DNA from: Deltaproteobacteria bacterium
GTDB taxonomy: Bacteria; Desulfobacterota; Desulfarculia; Adiutricales; Adiutricaceae
DNA length: 64,000 bases
NCBI GenBank assembly: GCA_031264145.1
Contig: JAISEK010000148.1
Span: 1-64,000 of the forward strand
Direction: 5' to 3'
A program made the position numbers and the translations under genes. The stretch's first letter is position 1, and each line of letters opens with the position of its first letter. Below the pieces are notes generated by a model, which was not told where the DNA came from, ran no database searches, and saw only the letters and a list, made by a program, of their open reading frames with translations. Shown in pieces: positions 8,552-18,173 of this stretch.

Positions 8552-9961
8552 CTACTCCGAGGTCTGGACCTGCTCCGACGGGGCGCCGCCCCGGCGGGTG
8601 ACGATCCTGGAGATGTCGTTGTAGAAGACCATGACCATCAGGGCCAGGAGGGCGCAGACGCCCACAATCTGGCTGACCTCCTTGAACCTGAGGCTCAGGG
8701 GCCTGCGCCTGAGGGCCTCGATGAGGAATATCAGCAGCTGCCCGCCGTCCAGGACCGGCAGGGGCACCAGGTTGAGGATGGCCAGGTTTACGCTGATTAG
8801 GGCCATCAGGGCGACGAAGTCCCCCAGGCCGTCCCGGATCTTGCTGCCGGCCGCCTCGGCGATGAGAATCGGCCCGCCCATGACCTTGGGCGATATCTTG
8901 GCCCTGATCAGCTTGTATATGGTCAGATAGGTGAGCCTCACGGCATTCCAGCTCTCCGAGAGGCTATAGCCTATGGCCCTTATCGGGCCCACCCGCTCGA
9001 TGACGAGCTCGGGCCTGTGGGCCAGGCCGACCATGGGGGTGAACAGGGTCTTCCCCTCCAGGTTCTGGCTGGCCTCGAGCCTAGGGGTGATGGTGAAGCT
9101 CAGCCTGGCCCCGTCCCTCAGCACCTCAAACTCCATGGGCCTTACCGGGGTCCCCGTCTCCGTGGCCCTGGCGCCCTCCGGGCCCTGGACGGCCTCGACC
9201 AGCTCCGACCAGTCCTCGATGGCCCGGCCATCGATGGCCGTCACCAGATCGCCCGGCTTGATGCCCGCCTCGCTGGCCGGCTTGCCGGGCAGGGCCTGGC
9301 CGATTATCGGCCTGGCGCGGGGCCTGAGGCCCAGGGACCAGTAAGGCGAGCTGTCGCCCAGTATGTCCCGGCCAGCCCTCAGCGTCGTTGCGACCTCGAA
9401 GGACAGGCTCTGGCCGGAGCGGATTGCCCCCACCACAGCGACCCTGTCGCCGCCCTGGTCCACGAGGTCCTCCAGCTGGTCGAAATACCTCACCTCCTGG
9501 CCATCGAGGCTCACTACCAGGTCCCCGGGGCGCAGGCCGGCTGCGTAGGCCGGGCCGTCCTGGGGAAGCTGGCCCAGGACGGGCGGCAGGTGCTGGAAGC
9601 CGATGGCCATTATGAGGACCCACAGGGCCAGGAAGGCGAAGGCCAGGTTGAAGAGCGGGCCGGCGAAGACGACCAGGGCCCGTACCCACAGGGGCTTGTG
9701 GGTGAAGGAGAACCTTTCCTCGCCAGGGGGGATCGTCGAGCCCGGCTCCTCCCCGAAAAGCTTGACGTAGCCCCCAAGGGGCAGCCAGCAGATCTGGTAC
9801 TCGGTCTCGCCTATCCTGCGGGAGAGGATCCGGGGCGGGAACCCCAGGGAAAAGCGCTCCACCCGGACGCCAAGCAGCTTGGCGGCCAGAAAGTGGCCAA
9901 GCTCGTGGACGAAGATGAGAATGAGGAGCAGAACGACGAAGGCGGCTAGCGTAAGGAGCAT
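8552..9961 (-). CDS. rseP: Site-2 intramembrane zinc metalloprotease RseP
   Basis: This 469-residue integral membrane protease has the HELGH zinc motif in the first helix (FVHELGHFLAAKL, about 18-30). Two PDZ domains follow (YAAGLRPGDLVVSLDG near 140 and ASEAGIKPGDLVTAIDG near 230). The second active-site motif NLVPLPVLDGGQ lies near residue 400, supplying the catalytic aspartate. RseP cuts membrane-bound anti-sigma factors and residual signal peptides. Length and motif order are normal (E. coli RseP is 450 residues). The gene forms an operon with tsaB; dxr, which commonly precedes rseP, is not seen upstream. Confidence 0.95.
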   Translation of the reverse strand: MLLTLAAFVVLLLILIFVHELGHFLAAKLLGVRVERFSLGFPPRILSRRIGETEYQICWLPLGGYVKLFGEEPGSTIPPGEERFSFTHKPLWVRALVVFAGPLFNLAFAFLALWVLIMAIGFQHLPPVLGQLPQDGPAYAAGLRPGDLVVSLDGQEVRYFDQLEDLVDQGGDRVAVVGAIRSGQSLSFEVATTLRAGRDILGDSSPYWSLGLRPRARPIIGQALPGKPASEAGIKPGDLVTAIDGRAIEDWSELVEAVQGPEGARATETGTPVRPMEFEVLRDGARLSFTITPRLEASQNLEGKTLFTPMVGLAHRPELVIERVGPIRAIGYSLSESWNAVRLTYLTIYKLIRAKISPKVMGGPILIAEAAGSKIRDGLGDFVALMALISVNLAILNLVPLPVLDGGQLLIFLIEALRRRPLSLRFKEVSQIVGVCALLALMVMVFYNDISRIVTRRGGAPSEQVQTSE

Positions 9962-10686
9962 ACCTGATTACCTTGACCACCCCGGCCATTCCGGCCGGGG
10001 CCTTCCCCAAGCGTCTGTCAGGGCCAGGGCGGAAGGGCGCCCGGCCATTAGGAATAACCTTATACCATATTTGGGGCCCGGACGGGCCCAAAAATGAGCC
10101 ACCCCCTAAAGTGGCCGCCCCTGGCGGGGCGGCCGGCATGGCTTCTCACCGAGTGAGTCCTAAAAATGATCAGTCTTGCTACATATTAACTAGTTTTTAA
10201 CTTAATATAAATCAAAAAAATATTTATTATGCACATATTTTATATTTATAGATATATGAAGACTTATTTTTAAATTTTTATTGATTAAAATATTTGCAAT
10301 AATGTCTAATTAATAATATTGCAAACATATTTGATTCATATATGTTTATAATATATACACATTCCTGGTCTTTTTTGCCCCAAACTTGCCCTTGCCCGCG
10401 AAAGCCTCCCGAAAAATTGCAATAACAAGCCGCCTGGGCTCCTTCCGGGCCAGCGCCCGGGCCTGGACTGGCCATGGGGACCGCCCCGCGCCCAGGTTAT
10501 GGGCACCGGGGCCGGGACGGAAAATGGCCGACGCCCTATCTTTGCTCTTGACCCCAAAGCGGCTTTTAGGCTATCTTTCCAAAGTATCTCAAGTCAGGTC
10601 AGGCCACCCCTCGGACTTGGCGGGCCCGCTCCTGGAAGGCTGGCCGGAGGGGCCCGTTTTGGCCGGACCAGGCTTTTTGGCCTTGA
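9962..10686. other. Divergent intergenic region of rseP and liv operon
   Basis: About 725 bp without a supported gene. 10170-10370 is an A/T block likely to carry promoters. The GC-rich right half has open frames but no recognisable protein. The ORF-track start at 10499 for the binding protein only extends through this noncoding DNA. Confidence 0.5.
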
Positions 10687-10720
10687 AGACGTCCCTTGCC
10701 GGAAGAGGCCAGGGACGTCT
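10687..10720 (+). promoter_or_regulatory. Perfect 10-bp stem-loop in livK leader
   Basis: AGACGTCCCT (10687-10696) pairs perfectly with AGGGACGTCT (10711-10720) across a 14-base loop, 27 bp before the livK ATG. There is no U tract, so it is not a standard terminator. It may stabilise the mRNA or form a regulatory hairpin. Confidence 0.5.
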
Positions 10721-10747
10721 CGCAAAAAACACCGGAGGCACCTTTAC

Positions 10748-11881
10748 ATGAAATCGCTAGTCAAGTTTCTGGCCACGCTGGCCCTGGCCGCCTTCCTGCC
10801 CCTGGCCCCGACGGCCCAGGCCCAGGATGGCGGGACGCTGAAGATCGGCTTTGGCGGGGCTCTTTTGGGAGACACCGCCAGCTACGGCCTTTCAAACCTC
10901 TACGGCATCGAGTACGCCGCGGCCCAGGTCAACGCCAAGGGCGGCCTCCTCGGCCGGCAGATAGAGATTGTCACCGAGGACGACAGCTGCCGTCCTGACC
11001 TGGCGCCCGAAGCAGCCCTCAAGCTGGCCAACCAGGGCCTGAAGCTTATTATGGGGCACACCTGCTCAGGGGCCACCCGTAGCGCGCTTTCCTCCTACAA
11101 CAACAGGGTCATCCTGATCTCCTCCTCGGCCACCGAGGTCGCCCTCACCGAGGACGGGGCCAGCCCCTACTTCTTCAGGACCACGCCCCGCGACGACGCC
11201 CAGGCCACTATCCAGCTGAAGTACATGAAGCAGAAGGGCTACAAGAAGGTGGCCATCCTCCACGACAAGGGCGACTACGGCATTGCCCTGGCCGAGAAGA
11301 TGCAGAACGACATCAAGGCCGATCCCGGGGACATCCAGATCGTCCTCTTCCAGGGCATCACCTCCGGCGAGGTCTCCTATGACGACGTGGTCTCCCTGCT
11401 AAGGCAGAACGAGGCCGAGGTCCTGATCTGGGGCGGCTACTACAGCGACGCCTCCAAGCTGATCATGCAGATGCGCGACAAGGGCCTGACCACGGTCGTC
11501 ATCGGCCCTGACGGCCTCTACAACCCCAGCTTCATCACGCTGGGCGGGACGGCCGTGGAGGGCTCCGTGGCCACCGGCCAGGCCGACCTTAGCAACTCCG
11601 AGGCGGCCAAGGCGGCCATCGCCGACCACAATACCCGCCACACCGAGGAAATAGGGCCCTACTTCTTCTATGCGGCCGGGGCGGCCCAGGCCCTGTTCGC
11701 GGCCGTCGAGAAGGCCGGCACGGCGGACGATCTGGACGCCATCAAGAAGCACCTGACCGAGGACACCGTCGAGACGGTCATGGGCCCGGTTCGCTTTGAC
11801 GCCAAGGGCGACGTAATCGGCGCCGCGTTCGCCCTTTACGAGATCAAGGACGGCAATTTCTCCGAGATCAAGATGGATTGA
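10748..11881 (+). CDS. livK: Branched-chain amino acid ABC transporter, periplasmic binding protein
   Basis: This 377-residue Leu/Ile/Val-binding family protein starts at the ATG preceded by CGGAGG; the longer ORF in the track runs through leader DNA. Residues 1-26 are a Sec signal peptide cleaved near AQAQ. The mature protein shows the type-I fold signatures LKIGFGGALLGDTASYG, GIEYAAAQVNAKGGLLGRQI, IMGHTCSGAT and FFRTTPRDDAQA. It captures branched-chain or other amino acids in the periplasm and delivers them to LivHM. It is the first gene of a complete livKHMGF operon. Substrate cannot be read from sequence; many deltaproteobacterial homologues carry other amino acids. Confidence 0.93.
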   Translation: MKSLVKFLATLALAAFLPLAPTAQAQDGGTLKIGFGGALLGDTASYGLSNLYGIEYAAAQVNAKGGLLGRQIEIVTEDDSCRPDLAPEAALKLANQGLKLIMGHTCSGATRSALSSYNNRVILISSSATEVALTEDGASPYFFRTTPRDDAQATIQLKYMKQKGYKKVAILHDKGDYGIALAEKMQNDIKADPGDIQIVLFQGITSGEVSYDDVVSLLRQNEAEVLIWGGYYSDASKLIMQMRDKGLTTVVIGPDGLYNPSFITLGGTAVEGSVATGQADLSNSEAAKAAIADHNTRHTEEIGPYFFYAAGAAQALFAAVEKAGTADDLDAIKKHLTEDTVETVMGPVRFDAKGDVIGAAFALYEIKDGNFSEIKMD

Positions 11882-11976
11882 CGCCACCCACCTATTCCCT
11901 TCCCCTGAGGCCCCCTGGCCTTGGGGGAGGGCCGGGCCAGAGAATTTTTCCACGGACAGGACGGATTTTTGGGAAA

Positions 11977-12879
11977 ATGAACTTTTTTTTGGATCTTTTC
12001 ATGAGCGGCCTGACCAAGGGCAGCATCTACGCCCTGATTGCCCTTGGCTACACCATGGTCTATGGGATCATAGCCCTGATCAACTTCGCGCACGGCGAGA
12101 TATACATGATCGGGGCCTTCACGGCCCTTCTGGCTTCCATGGTCCTGGGGAGCCTGGGCCTCTCCGGCTGGGGCCTACTCCTGTCGGTGGCGGCCATCGC
12201 TGCCGTCTACTCGGCCATGTACGGCTGGACCGTTGAGCGGGTGGCCTACAAGCCTCTTAGGGGCTCCTCCAGGCTGGCCCCGCTGATCAGCGCCATAGGC
12301 ATGTCGATTTTCCTCCAGAACTACGTCCAGCTGGCCCAGAGCCCCAACTTTCTGGTCTTCCCCGACCTTGTCCCCCAGATAGACTTCCTCGCGCCCGTAG
12401 CCAGGTACATAAGCCGCACCCAGCTGGTCATCCTCCTGTTCACGGTCTTCTCCATGGTGGGCCTGACTGTCTTCATCAAATTCACCAAGATGGGCATGGC
12501 CATGCGGGCCGTGGCCCAGGACCAGACCATGGCCAGGCTGGCCGGGGTCAACATCGACAAGGTCATCTCGGCCACCTTCGTCATTGGCTCGATCCTGGCC
12601 GCCCTGGGCGGGGTCCTCATAGGCTGCAGCATGCGCCAGATAAGCTTCTATATCGGCTTCATCGCCGGCATGAAGGCATTCACGGCCGCCGTCCTGGGCG
12701 GCATAGGCAGCATCCCGGGGGCCGTCGTCGGGGCCCTCATCCTCGGCTTCGCCGAGAGCTTCGCCGCCGGCTACGTCTCCAGCTCCTACAAGGACGTGGT
12801 GGCCTTCATAATCCTCATAATAATCCTGATCTTCCGGCCCGAGGGGATCATGGGGCAGGCCCAGACCCAGAAGGTCTGA
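11977..12879 (+). CDS. livH: Branched-chain amino acid ABC transporter permease LivH
   Basis: This 300-residue inner-membrane permease begins at MNFFLDLFMSGL. The ORF-track start at 11878 overlaps livK and adds a non-conserved tail. Family motifs include GSIYALIALGYTMVYG, LINFAHGEIYMIGAF and AAVLGGIGSIPGAVVGALILG, the EAA-like loop that contacts the ATPase. About eight membrane helices are expected. The 95-bp gap after livK contains a short G/C hairpin (CCCCC...GGGGG, 11911-11927). Such hairpins often let the binding protein be made in excess over the membrane subunits. Confidence 0.93.
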   Translation: MNFFLDLFMSGLTKGSIYALIALGYTMVYGIIALINFAHGEIYMIGAFTALLASMVLGSLGLSGWGLLLSVAAIAAVYSAMYGWTVERVAYKPLRGSSRLAPLISAIGMSIFLQNYVQLAQSPNFLVFPDLVPQIDFLAPVARYISRTQLVILLFTVFSMVGLTVFIKFTKMGMAMRAVAQDQTMARLAGVNIDKVISATFVIGSILAALGGVLIGCSMRQISFYIGFIAGMKAFTAAVLGGIGSIPGAVVGALILGFAESFAAGYVSSSYKDVVAFIILIIILIFRPEGIMGQAQTQKV

Positions 12880-12958
12880 CCACAAGGGCGGAAGGGGCCC
12901 AGGATGGCCCCTGGCCCATATCCTTATCCCCCGCAATAGGTTTCTTGGCTGCGATACT

Positions 12959-14365
12959 ATGACCAACCCCTCAAGTTCCCAAAAACCAGGCCGGGCCATC
13001 CTGGCCGAGATTAAGGCCGGCCTGCTGGCCTCGCTGTGGATCTGCCTTCTGGCCTTCCCATTGATGACGCTGGAAATCAACCCCTCCAGCCACACCATCT
13101 CCTTCTCGGCCTCGCGGCTGCCCTTCCTGGCGGGGGCCACCTTCGTCCTGGCCATCCTGTGGCGCTTCTTTCTGCGCCGCCGAGCCTTCCAGGGCGTCTC
13201 CAAGGCCGTCCTCAAGTCGGAGGGTCTCCCGGAGGGCCTGATCAAGGGGCCCAAGCCGACCTGGCTGACCGTGGTCATGGGCTCCCGCTTTCGCTACCCT
13301 GTGCTGGCCATCCTACTGGGCTTCATGGCCCTGCTGCCCTTCGTCAGCCCGCCCTACCTGGTCAACGTCATGGTCAAGGCCCTCATCTACGTGTCCCTGG
13401 GCCTGGGCCTCAACGTCGTGGTCGGGGTCTCGGGCCTCCTGAACCTGGGCTACGTGGCCTTCTACGCCATGGGGGCCTACACCTACGCCCTCCTGGGCCA
13501 GTACCTGGGGCTGGGCTTCTGGGTCTGCCTGCCCCTGGGGGCCCTGGTGGCCACGCTGATGGGCCTCTTGCTGGGCTTTCCGGTCATCCGCCTGAGCGGC
13601 GACTACCTGGCCATCGTGACCCTTTCCTTCGGCGAGATAACCCGGCTGGTCTTGACGAACCTCGACATCACCAGGGGGCCGAGGGGCATCAGCAACATCA
13701 GGCCGGCCGGTTTTTTTGGCCTCGACCTCAACGGCCCGATCAAGGATTTCCTCGTCGCCAACCTTGGCGTCGACAAGGACATGGACATCAACAAGATCCT
13801 GACCTACTTCATCATCCTGGGCCTGGTCATCCTGACGATCATCTGCGTCTTCAGGCTCGAGAACTCCCGCCTGGGCCGGGCCTGGCTGGCCATGCGCGAG
13901 GACGAGGTGGCCTGCCAGGCCATGGGCATCAACAAGACCAGGGCCAAGCTGACCGCCTTCGCCCTGGGCTCCACCTGGGCCGGCCTGGCCGGGGTCGTCT
14001 TCGCCTCCCATCTCTCCTTCATAAACCCCACCATCTTCTCGTTCATGGAATCGATCATGATCCTCTCCATCGTCGTCCTGGGCGGCATGGGCAGCATCCC
14101 AGGGGTCATCCTGGGGGCCCTGGTCCTCATCGTCCTCCCCGAGCAGCTGCGGGCCTTCTCCCAGTACCGCATGCTCATCTTCGGGGCCCTGATGGTCCTG
14201 ATGATGGTCTTCAGGCCGGGGGGCCTCATCCAGAGCGCCAGGGAGGTGTACCTGCACAAGCTGGGCGGGCAGGACGGGCCCCAGGGTGGCCCGGCGGGCG
14301 GTGCCGCCAGGATCGAGGCCCTGAACGGCGCCGGCCGCCCGGTCGAGGGGGATGGCCGTGGCTGA
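12959..14365 (+). CDS. livM: Branched-chain amino acid ABC transporter permease LivM
   Basis: This 468-residue permease has a long N-terminal extension of about 125 residues with two hydrophobic segments, followed by the conserved core. Core motifs are LGLGLNVVVGVSGLLNLGYV, FAYFAMGAY-like FYAMGAYTYALLGQ, RLSGDYLAIVTLSFGEI and VVLGGMGSIPGVILGA. It forms the channel with LivH. It follows livH by 79 bp and overlaps livG by 14 bp. A hydrophilic Gly/Ala-rich tail of about 40 residues follows the last helix. Confidence 0.93.
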   Translation: MTNPSSSQKPGRAILAEIKAGLLASLWICLLAFPLMTLEINPSSHTISFSASRLPFLAGATFVLAILWRFFLRRRAFQGVSKAVLKSEGLPEGLIKGPKPTWLTVVMGSRFRYPVLAILLGFMALLPFVSPPYLVNVMVKALIYVSLGLGLNVVVGVSGLLNLGYVAFYAMGAYTYALLGQYLGLGFWVCLPLGALVATLMGLLLGFPVIRLSGDYLAIVTLSFGEITRLVLTNLDITRGPRGISNIRPAGFFGLDLNGPIKDFLVANLGVDKDMDINKILTYFIILGLVILTIICVFRLENSRLGRAWLAMREDEVACQAMGINKTRAKLTAFALGSTWAGLAGVVFASHLSFINPTIFSFMESIMILSIVVLGGMGSIPGVILGALVLIVLPEQLRAFSQYRMLIFGALMVLMMVFRPGGLIQSAREVYLHKLGGQDGPQGGPAGGAARIEALNGAGRPVEGDGRG

Positions 14366-15179
14366 CCTGCGGCCGGCCGCCGGCCAGGCGGGCCACGCTG
14401 GGGACCCGGTCCTCCAGACCAGGGGCCTCTCCATGGTCTTCGGGGGCCTGGAGGCCCTGAACAACGTGGACCTTGAGGTCGGCCGCGATACCATTACCGC
14501 CCTCATAGGCCCAAACGGCTCGGGCAAGACCACGTTCTTCAATTGCATAACCGGCATCTACCGTCCAACCAGGGGCCAAGTGACCCTTTTCCCGGCGGGA
14601 CTTCCGGCCATCGGCCTCAAGGGCCTGGCCCCGGACGTCATCACCCACCACGGGCTGGCCCGGACCTTCCAGAACATCAGGCTCTTCAACAACCTGACGG
14701 TCCTGGAGAACGTCCTCATAGGCCGCCACACCCGCATGAAGGCGGGCCTGTGGGGCGCCCTCTTCAGGGACCGGGCCACCAGGCGCGAGGAAAGGGAGGC
14801 CATCGGGCACAGCTTCGAGCTCCTGGTCTCCTACGGCCTTGACCACATGGCCAACGAGCTGGCCAAGAACCTGCCCTACGGCGACCAGAGGCGGCTGGAG
14901 ATAGTCCGGGCCCTGGCCACCGAGCCAAGGGTCCTCCTCCTGGACGAGCCGGCGGCCGGCCTGAACATCGGCGAGACGTCCTCCCTGAGGGATCTGATCA
15001 CCTCCATCAGGGAGCGCGAGAGGGTTTCAATTTTGCTTATAGAGCACGACATGAGTCTGGTCATGAGCGTTTCGAGGAAGATTTACGTCATCGACTACGG
15101 CCGCCTGATCGCCCAGGGACCGCCGGACGAGATCCGCCGCGACCCCAAGGTCATCAAGGCCTACCTGGGGGAGGAATGA
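14352..15179 (+). CDS. livG: Branched-chain amino acid ABC transporter ATP-binding protein LivG
   Basis: This 275-residue cytoplasmic ATPase has Walker A LIGPNGSGKTTFFN (about 55-68) and FQNIRLFNNLTVLENVLIG (Q-loop region). The signature is NLPYGDQRRLEIVRAL, Walker B VLLLDEPAAGLN, and the H-loop ILLIEHDMSLV. The insertion after the Q-loop (about 120-150) is typical of LivG compared with LivF. The first 20 residues before VLQTRGLSMVFGG are unconserved, so translation may start later. It overlaps livM upstream and livF by 4 bases (ATGA), so translation is coupled. Confidence 0.94.
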   Translation: MAVADLRPAAGQAGHAGDPVLQTRGLSMVFGGLEALNNVDLEVGRDTITALIGPNGSGKTTFFNCITGIYRPTRGQVTLFPAGLPAIGLKGLAPDVITHHGLARTFQNIRLFNNLTVLENVLIGRHTRMKAGLWGALFRDRATRREEREAIGHSFELLVSYGLDHMANELAKNLPYGDQRRLEIVRALATEPRVLLLDEPAAGLNIGETSSLRDLITSIRERERVSILLIEHDMSLVMSVSRKIYVIDYGRLIAQGPPDEIRRDPKVIKAYLGEE

Positions 15180-15898
15180 TGGCCGCCCCCATGCTGGAAC
15201 TCAAGGGCGTCCGGACCGCCTACGGCAACATCGAGGCCCTGAAGGGGGTGGACCTGGACATCCGGGAAGGCGAGATCATCGCCCTTCTGGGGGCCAACGG
15301 TGCCGGCAAGACCACCACCCTCTGCTCCATCACCGGCCTGGTCCCGCCCAAGTCCGGGAGCATCGTCTTTGACGGCCAGGACATAAGGGGGGCCAGGACT
15401 GAATCGCTGGTAAGGAAGGGCCTCATCATGGTCCCTGAGGGCCGGCGCATCTTCCCTGGCCTCACGGTCCTGGAGAACCTCAAGATGGGTGCCTACCTGA
15501 TCTCCGACAAGCGGGCCATCAGCCAGGACCTGGAGTACATATTCAACCTCTTCCCCATCCTGGCCACCCGCTCCAGGCAGAGCGGCGGAACCCTCTCCGG
15601 CGGCGAGCAGCAGATGCTGGCCATCTCCAGGAGCCTGATGGGGCACCCCCGCATGCTGCTACTGGACGAGCCCAGCCTGGGCCTGGCGCCCATCGTCATC
15701 CGCAACATATTCGACATCATACGGAAGATTAACAGGGAGAACGGCACAACGATTCTATTGGTCGAGCAGAACGCCAACCTGGCCCTGATGCTGGCCCACC
15801 GGGCCTACATAATGACCACCGGCCTCATCACCCTTTCGGGCACTGCCTCCGAGTTCCTGAACGACGAGAGCGTCCGCAAGGCCTACCTGGGCGGCTAG
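15176..15898 (+). CDS. livF: Branched-chain amino acid ABC transporter ATP-binding protein LivF
   Basis: This 240-residue ATPase completes the transporter. Walker A is LLGANGAGKTTTL (about 38-50), the signature is GTLSGGEQQMLAISRSL, Walker B is MLLLDEPSLGLAP, and the H-loop is ILLVEQNANLAL. The PEGRRIFPGLTVLENL segment is characteristic of LivF. Two adjacent ATG codons mark the start, overlapping the livG stop. It is the last gene of the liv operon; the next gene begins 137 bp on and belongs to another function. Confidence 0.94.
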   Translation: MMAAPMLELKGVRTAYGNIEALKGVDLDIREGEIIALLGANGAGKTTTLCSITGLVPPKSGSIVFDGQDIRGARTESLVRKGLIMVPEGRRIFPGLTVLENLKMGAYLISDKRAISQDLEYIFNLFPILATRSRQSGGTLSGGEQQMLAISRSLMGHPRMLLLDEPSLGLAPIVIRNIFDIIRKINRENGTTILLVEQNANLALMLAHRAYIMTTGLITLSGTASEFLNDESVRKAYLGG

Positions 15899-16035
15899 CC
15901 CGCCGGGCTGCCCAAAAACGCCTTTTCGGCCTCCCTCATTCCCTTGTCCCACATAAGCCCGGCCAGCTTTCCATTCTCGCCAGTAACCAGCCCTCCCCGC
16001 CGCCAGCGGGCGGGCCAAGACCCCCGGAGCCGCCA

Positions 16036-17148
16036 TTGAAGAAAGGCCCCCGGCATAGCCCCCTGTCCCTGGATGGGGCCCAGGAGGGCCCCATCGTCCT
16101 CAGGGGGGCCCTGACCGCCCAGGTACCGGGCCCGGTCTGGGATCCCCTGCTCAGGTGGCCCAGGGACAGGCTGACCCTTGACCTGGGCTCCCTGGAGGCC
16201 CTGGATCTCAACGGGGCGGCCCAGCTGCTGTGGCTCCGGCGGAGCCTTGGCGGCAGGGGGGTGGCCCTGGACTTCACTCAGCCGCCCCCCGCCCTCCAGC
16301 CCATCTGGGACCTGGCCTCCAGGACCCTGGGCCCGCCGCCGCCCAAGCCGCCCAGGCCGACCTTCCTCGAGCTCACCGGCCGGAACCTCTCCAGGGCCTG
16401 GGCCGATTTGCTGGACCTGGTGGGCTTTCTTGGCGAGCTCCTCTCGCACCTCGCAGGCCTGGCGCCCAGGCCCTGGCGCCTGAGATGGTCGGCCACCATG
16501 CGGGTCGCCGAGACCGCCGCCATCGACGCCCTGCCGGTGACGGCCCTGGTGGCCTTCCTGGTGGGCCTCATCCTGGCCTTCCAGTCGGCCATGTTCATGC
16601 GCCTGTTCGGGGTCGACATCTTCGTGGCCGACCTGGTGGGCCTTTCCATCGTGCGGGAACTGGGGACGCTCCTGACGGCCATCGTCCTTACCGGCCGCAG
16701 CGGCTCGGCCTTCTCGGCAGAGCTGGGGGCCATGAAGGCCAACCAGGAGATCGACGCCTTCGTGACCATGGGCCTGTCACCCTCCAGGGACCTGGTCCTC
16801 CCCAGGGTCCTGGCCCTGACCATCGCCACGCCCCTTCTGACGGTCCTGGCCGACCTGGCCGGCCTTTTGGGCGGCAACCTGGTCATGGTCACCCTGGGCC
16901 ACCCGGTGGCCGTATTCTGGCACGAGCTTTCCAGCCACATCGACGCCTCGGACGTCGCCACCGGGCTCTTCAAGTCATTCGTCTTCGGCTTCACCGTGGC
17001 CGCCATCGGCTGCCAGCGGGGCCTCTCCGCCGGCTCCGGCCCCGCGGCCGTGGGCCAGGCCACAACCAGGGGCGTGGTCACCAACATCATCGTCCTGGCC
17101 ATCCTCGACAGCCTCTTCGCCGTGCTGTTCTACGTGCTAAAATGGTAG
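16036..17148 (+). CDS. mlaE: MlaE-type lipid ABC permease with fused STAS domain
   Basis: This 370-residue protein starts at a TTG with GGAG 8 bases upstream. Residues about 15-95 resemble a STAS domain (PIVLRGALTA, LTLDLGSLEALDLNGAAQLL), equivalent to the separate MlaB protein of E. coli. Residues 150-370 are the MlaE/DUF140 permease: FLVGLILAFQSAMFM, IVRELGTLLTAIVLTGRSGSAF, AELGAMKANQEIDAF and GLSPSRDLVLPRVLAL. MlaE moves phospholipids between the inner membrane and an MCE ring. It overlaps mlaF by 7 bases. Fusions of this type are common outside Enterobacteria. Confidence 0.92.
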   Translation: MKKGPRHSPLSLDGAQEGPIVLRGALTAQVPGPVWDPLLRWPRDRLTLDLGSLEALDLNGAAQLLWLRRSLGGRGVALDFTQPPPALQPIWDLASRTLGPPPPKPPRPTFLELTGRNLSRAWADLLDLVGFLGELLSHLAGLAPRPWRLRWSATMRVAETAAIDALPVTALVAFLVGLILAFQSAMFMRLFGVDIFVADLVGLSIVRELGTLLTAIVLTGRSGSAFSAELGAMKANQEIDAFVTMGLSPSRDLVLPRVLALTIATPLLTVLADLAGLLGGNLVMVTLGHPVAVFWHELSSHIDASDVATGLFKSFVFGFTVAAIGCQRGLSAGSGPAAVGQATTRGVVTNIIVLAILDSLFAVLFYVLKW

Positions 17149-17918
17149 GGTTGGGGGCCTGCCCCCTGGCGGTTTCCGGCCTTGAGGTGGCCTACCCCGG
17201 CTGCCCGCCCCTCCTGTCCGACGTCGGCTTCAGGCTGTCCAAGGGGGAGATCTTTGGCCTCCTGGGTCCCAGCGGCTGCGGCAAGACGACCCTCCTGAGG
17301 CACCTGGTGGGCCTGGAGCGGCCCAGGACGGGCAGGATAGAGTTCTTTGGCCAGGATCTGTGGGCCGCCGACGGGGCCCTTCTGGACGGGCACCGGCGAA
17401 GGTTCGGCGTCATGTTCCAGGGCGGGGCCCTTTTCGGCGACCTGAGCCTCCTGGAGAACGTGGCCCTGCCCCTCACCGAGTTCACCGACCTGAGGCCCGG
17501 GGCCATCATGGCCGCCGCCCAGCTGAAGCTGGGCCTGGTGGGCCTCTCGGGCTACGAGCACTACCTCCCGGCCAGCCTTTCGGGGGGCATGCGGAAGCGG
17601 GCGGCCATCGCCAGGGCCCTGGCCCTGGAACCGGGGCTCCTGTTCCTGGACGAGCCCTCGGCCGGCCTCGATCCGGTCACCTCGGCCGGGCTCGACGGGC
17701 TCATCGTCACCCTGGCCCGCAACCTGTCTCTCTCTTTCGTCATCGTCACCCACGAGCTGGACAGCGTCATGGCCATCATGGACCGGGCCATCCTCCTGGA
17801 CAAGCGCAGGGGGGGCATAGTGGCCAGCGGCTCACCCATGTTCCTGGCCCTGGAGTCGCCGAGCGCGGAGGCGGCCGCCTTCTTCCGGCGCGGCCAGAGG
17901 GGCGGGCCGGGGGCCTAG
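17142..17918 (+). CDS. mlaF: MlaF-type lipid ABC transporter ATP-binding protein
   Basis: The real gene is the 258-residue C-terminal part of the long 16230-17918 ORF; the upstream part of that ORF is an antiregister shadow of mlaE. Features: Walker A GLLGPSGCGKTTLLRHL, FGVMFQGGALFGDLSLLENV (MlaF-specific Q-loop), signature SLSGGMRKRAAIARAL, Walker B LLFLDEPSAGLDP, and H-loop FVIVTHELDS. It powers MlaE at the cytoplasmic face. The ATG lies within the last codons of mlaE. After its stop there is a 255-bp gap before mlaD. Confidence 0.93.
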   Translation: MVGLGACPLAVSGLEVAYPGCPPLLSDVGFRLSKGEIFGLLGPSGCGKTTLLRHLVGLERPRTGRIEFFGQDLWAADGALLDGHRRRFGVMFQGGALFGDLSLLENVALPLTEFTDLRPGAIMAAAQLKLGLVGLSGYEHYLPASLSGGMRKRAAIARALALEPGLLFLDEPSAGLDPVTSAGLDGLIVTLARNLSLSFVIVTHELDSVMAIMDRAILLDKRRGGIVASGSPMFLALESPSAEAAAFFRRGQRGGPGA

Positions 17919-18112
17919 TGCCTTGTTTCCCCTGGGGCTACGGCCAGGCGCGGCCGCATTTCGCCGGCGAGCGGCGGCCCACCAAGATTCGTCCGGGATG
18001 TCATCGCCATTCAGATCATTTCTAGAAAGACGGGGGCCGGGGGACCGGCCCCGCTGGCCTTTCCGGTGGGCCAGAAACCGGCGGCCTTGGATTGCCAGGG
18101 GCCAGATCAATA

Positions 18113-18139
18113 TTGTTCTTATGATTTATTACATATAAT
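18113..18139 (+). promoter_or_regulatory. Possible promoter before mlaD
   Basis: In an AT-rich island, TATAAT (18134-18139) is preceded by TTGTTC (18113-18118) with a 15-base spacer. The -10 is perfect but the spacing is short. It would give mlaD and the downstream genes their own start separate from mlaEF. Confidence 0.35.
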
Positions 18140-18173
18140 ATAAGTTTTTATCTTAAATTAAGAGAAAACAATA

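Noticed and set aside
10499-10747. N-terminal extension of the Liv binding protein
   Set aside because: It lies upstream of a clear RBS and a proper signal peptide at 10748 and has low-complexity composition.
13313-14557. 414-aa minus ORF opposite livM/livG
   Set aside because: It is a complement shadow rich in Asp/His/Gln with no domain, and livMG are certain.
16230-17141. Long ORF preceding MlaF in the same frame
   Set aside because: This part is a Gly/Pro/Arg-rich antiregister reading of mlaE. The real mlaF starts at the ATG at 17142.
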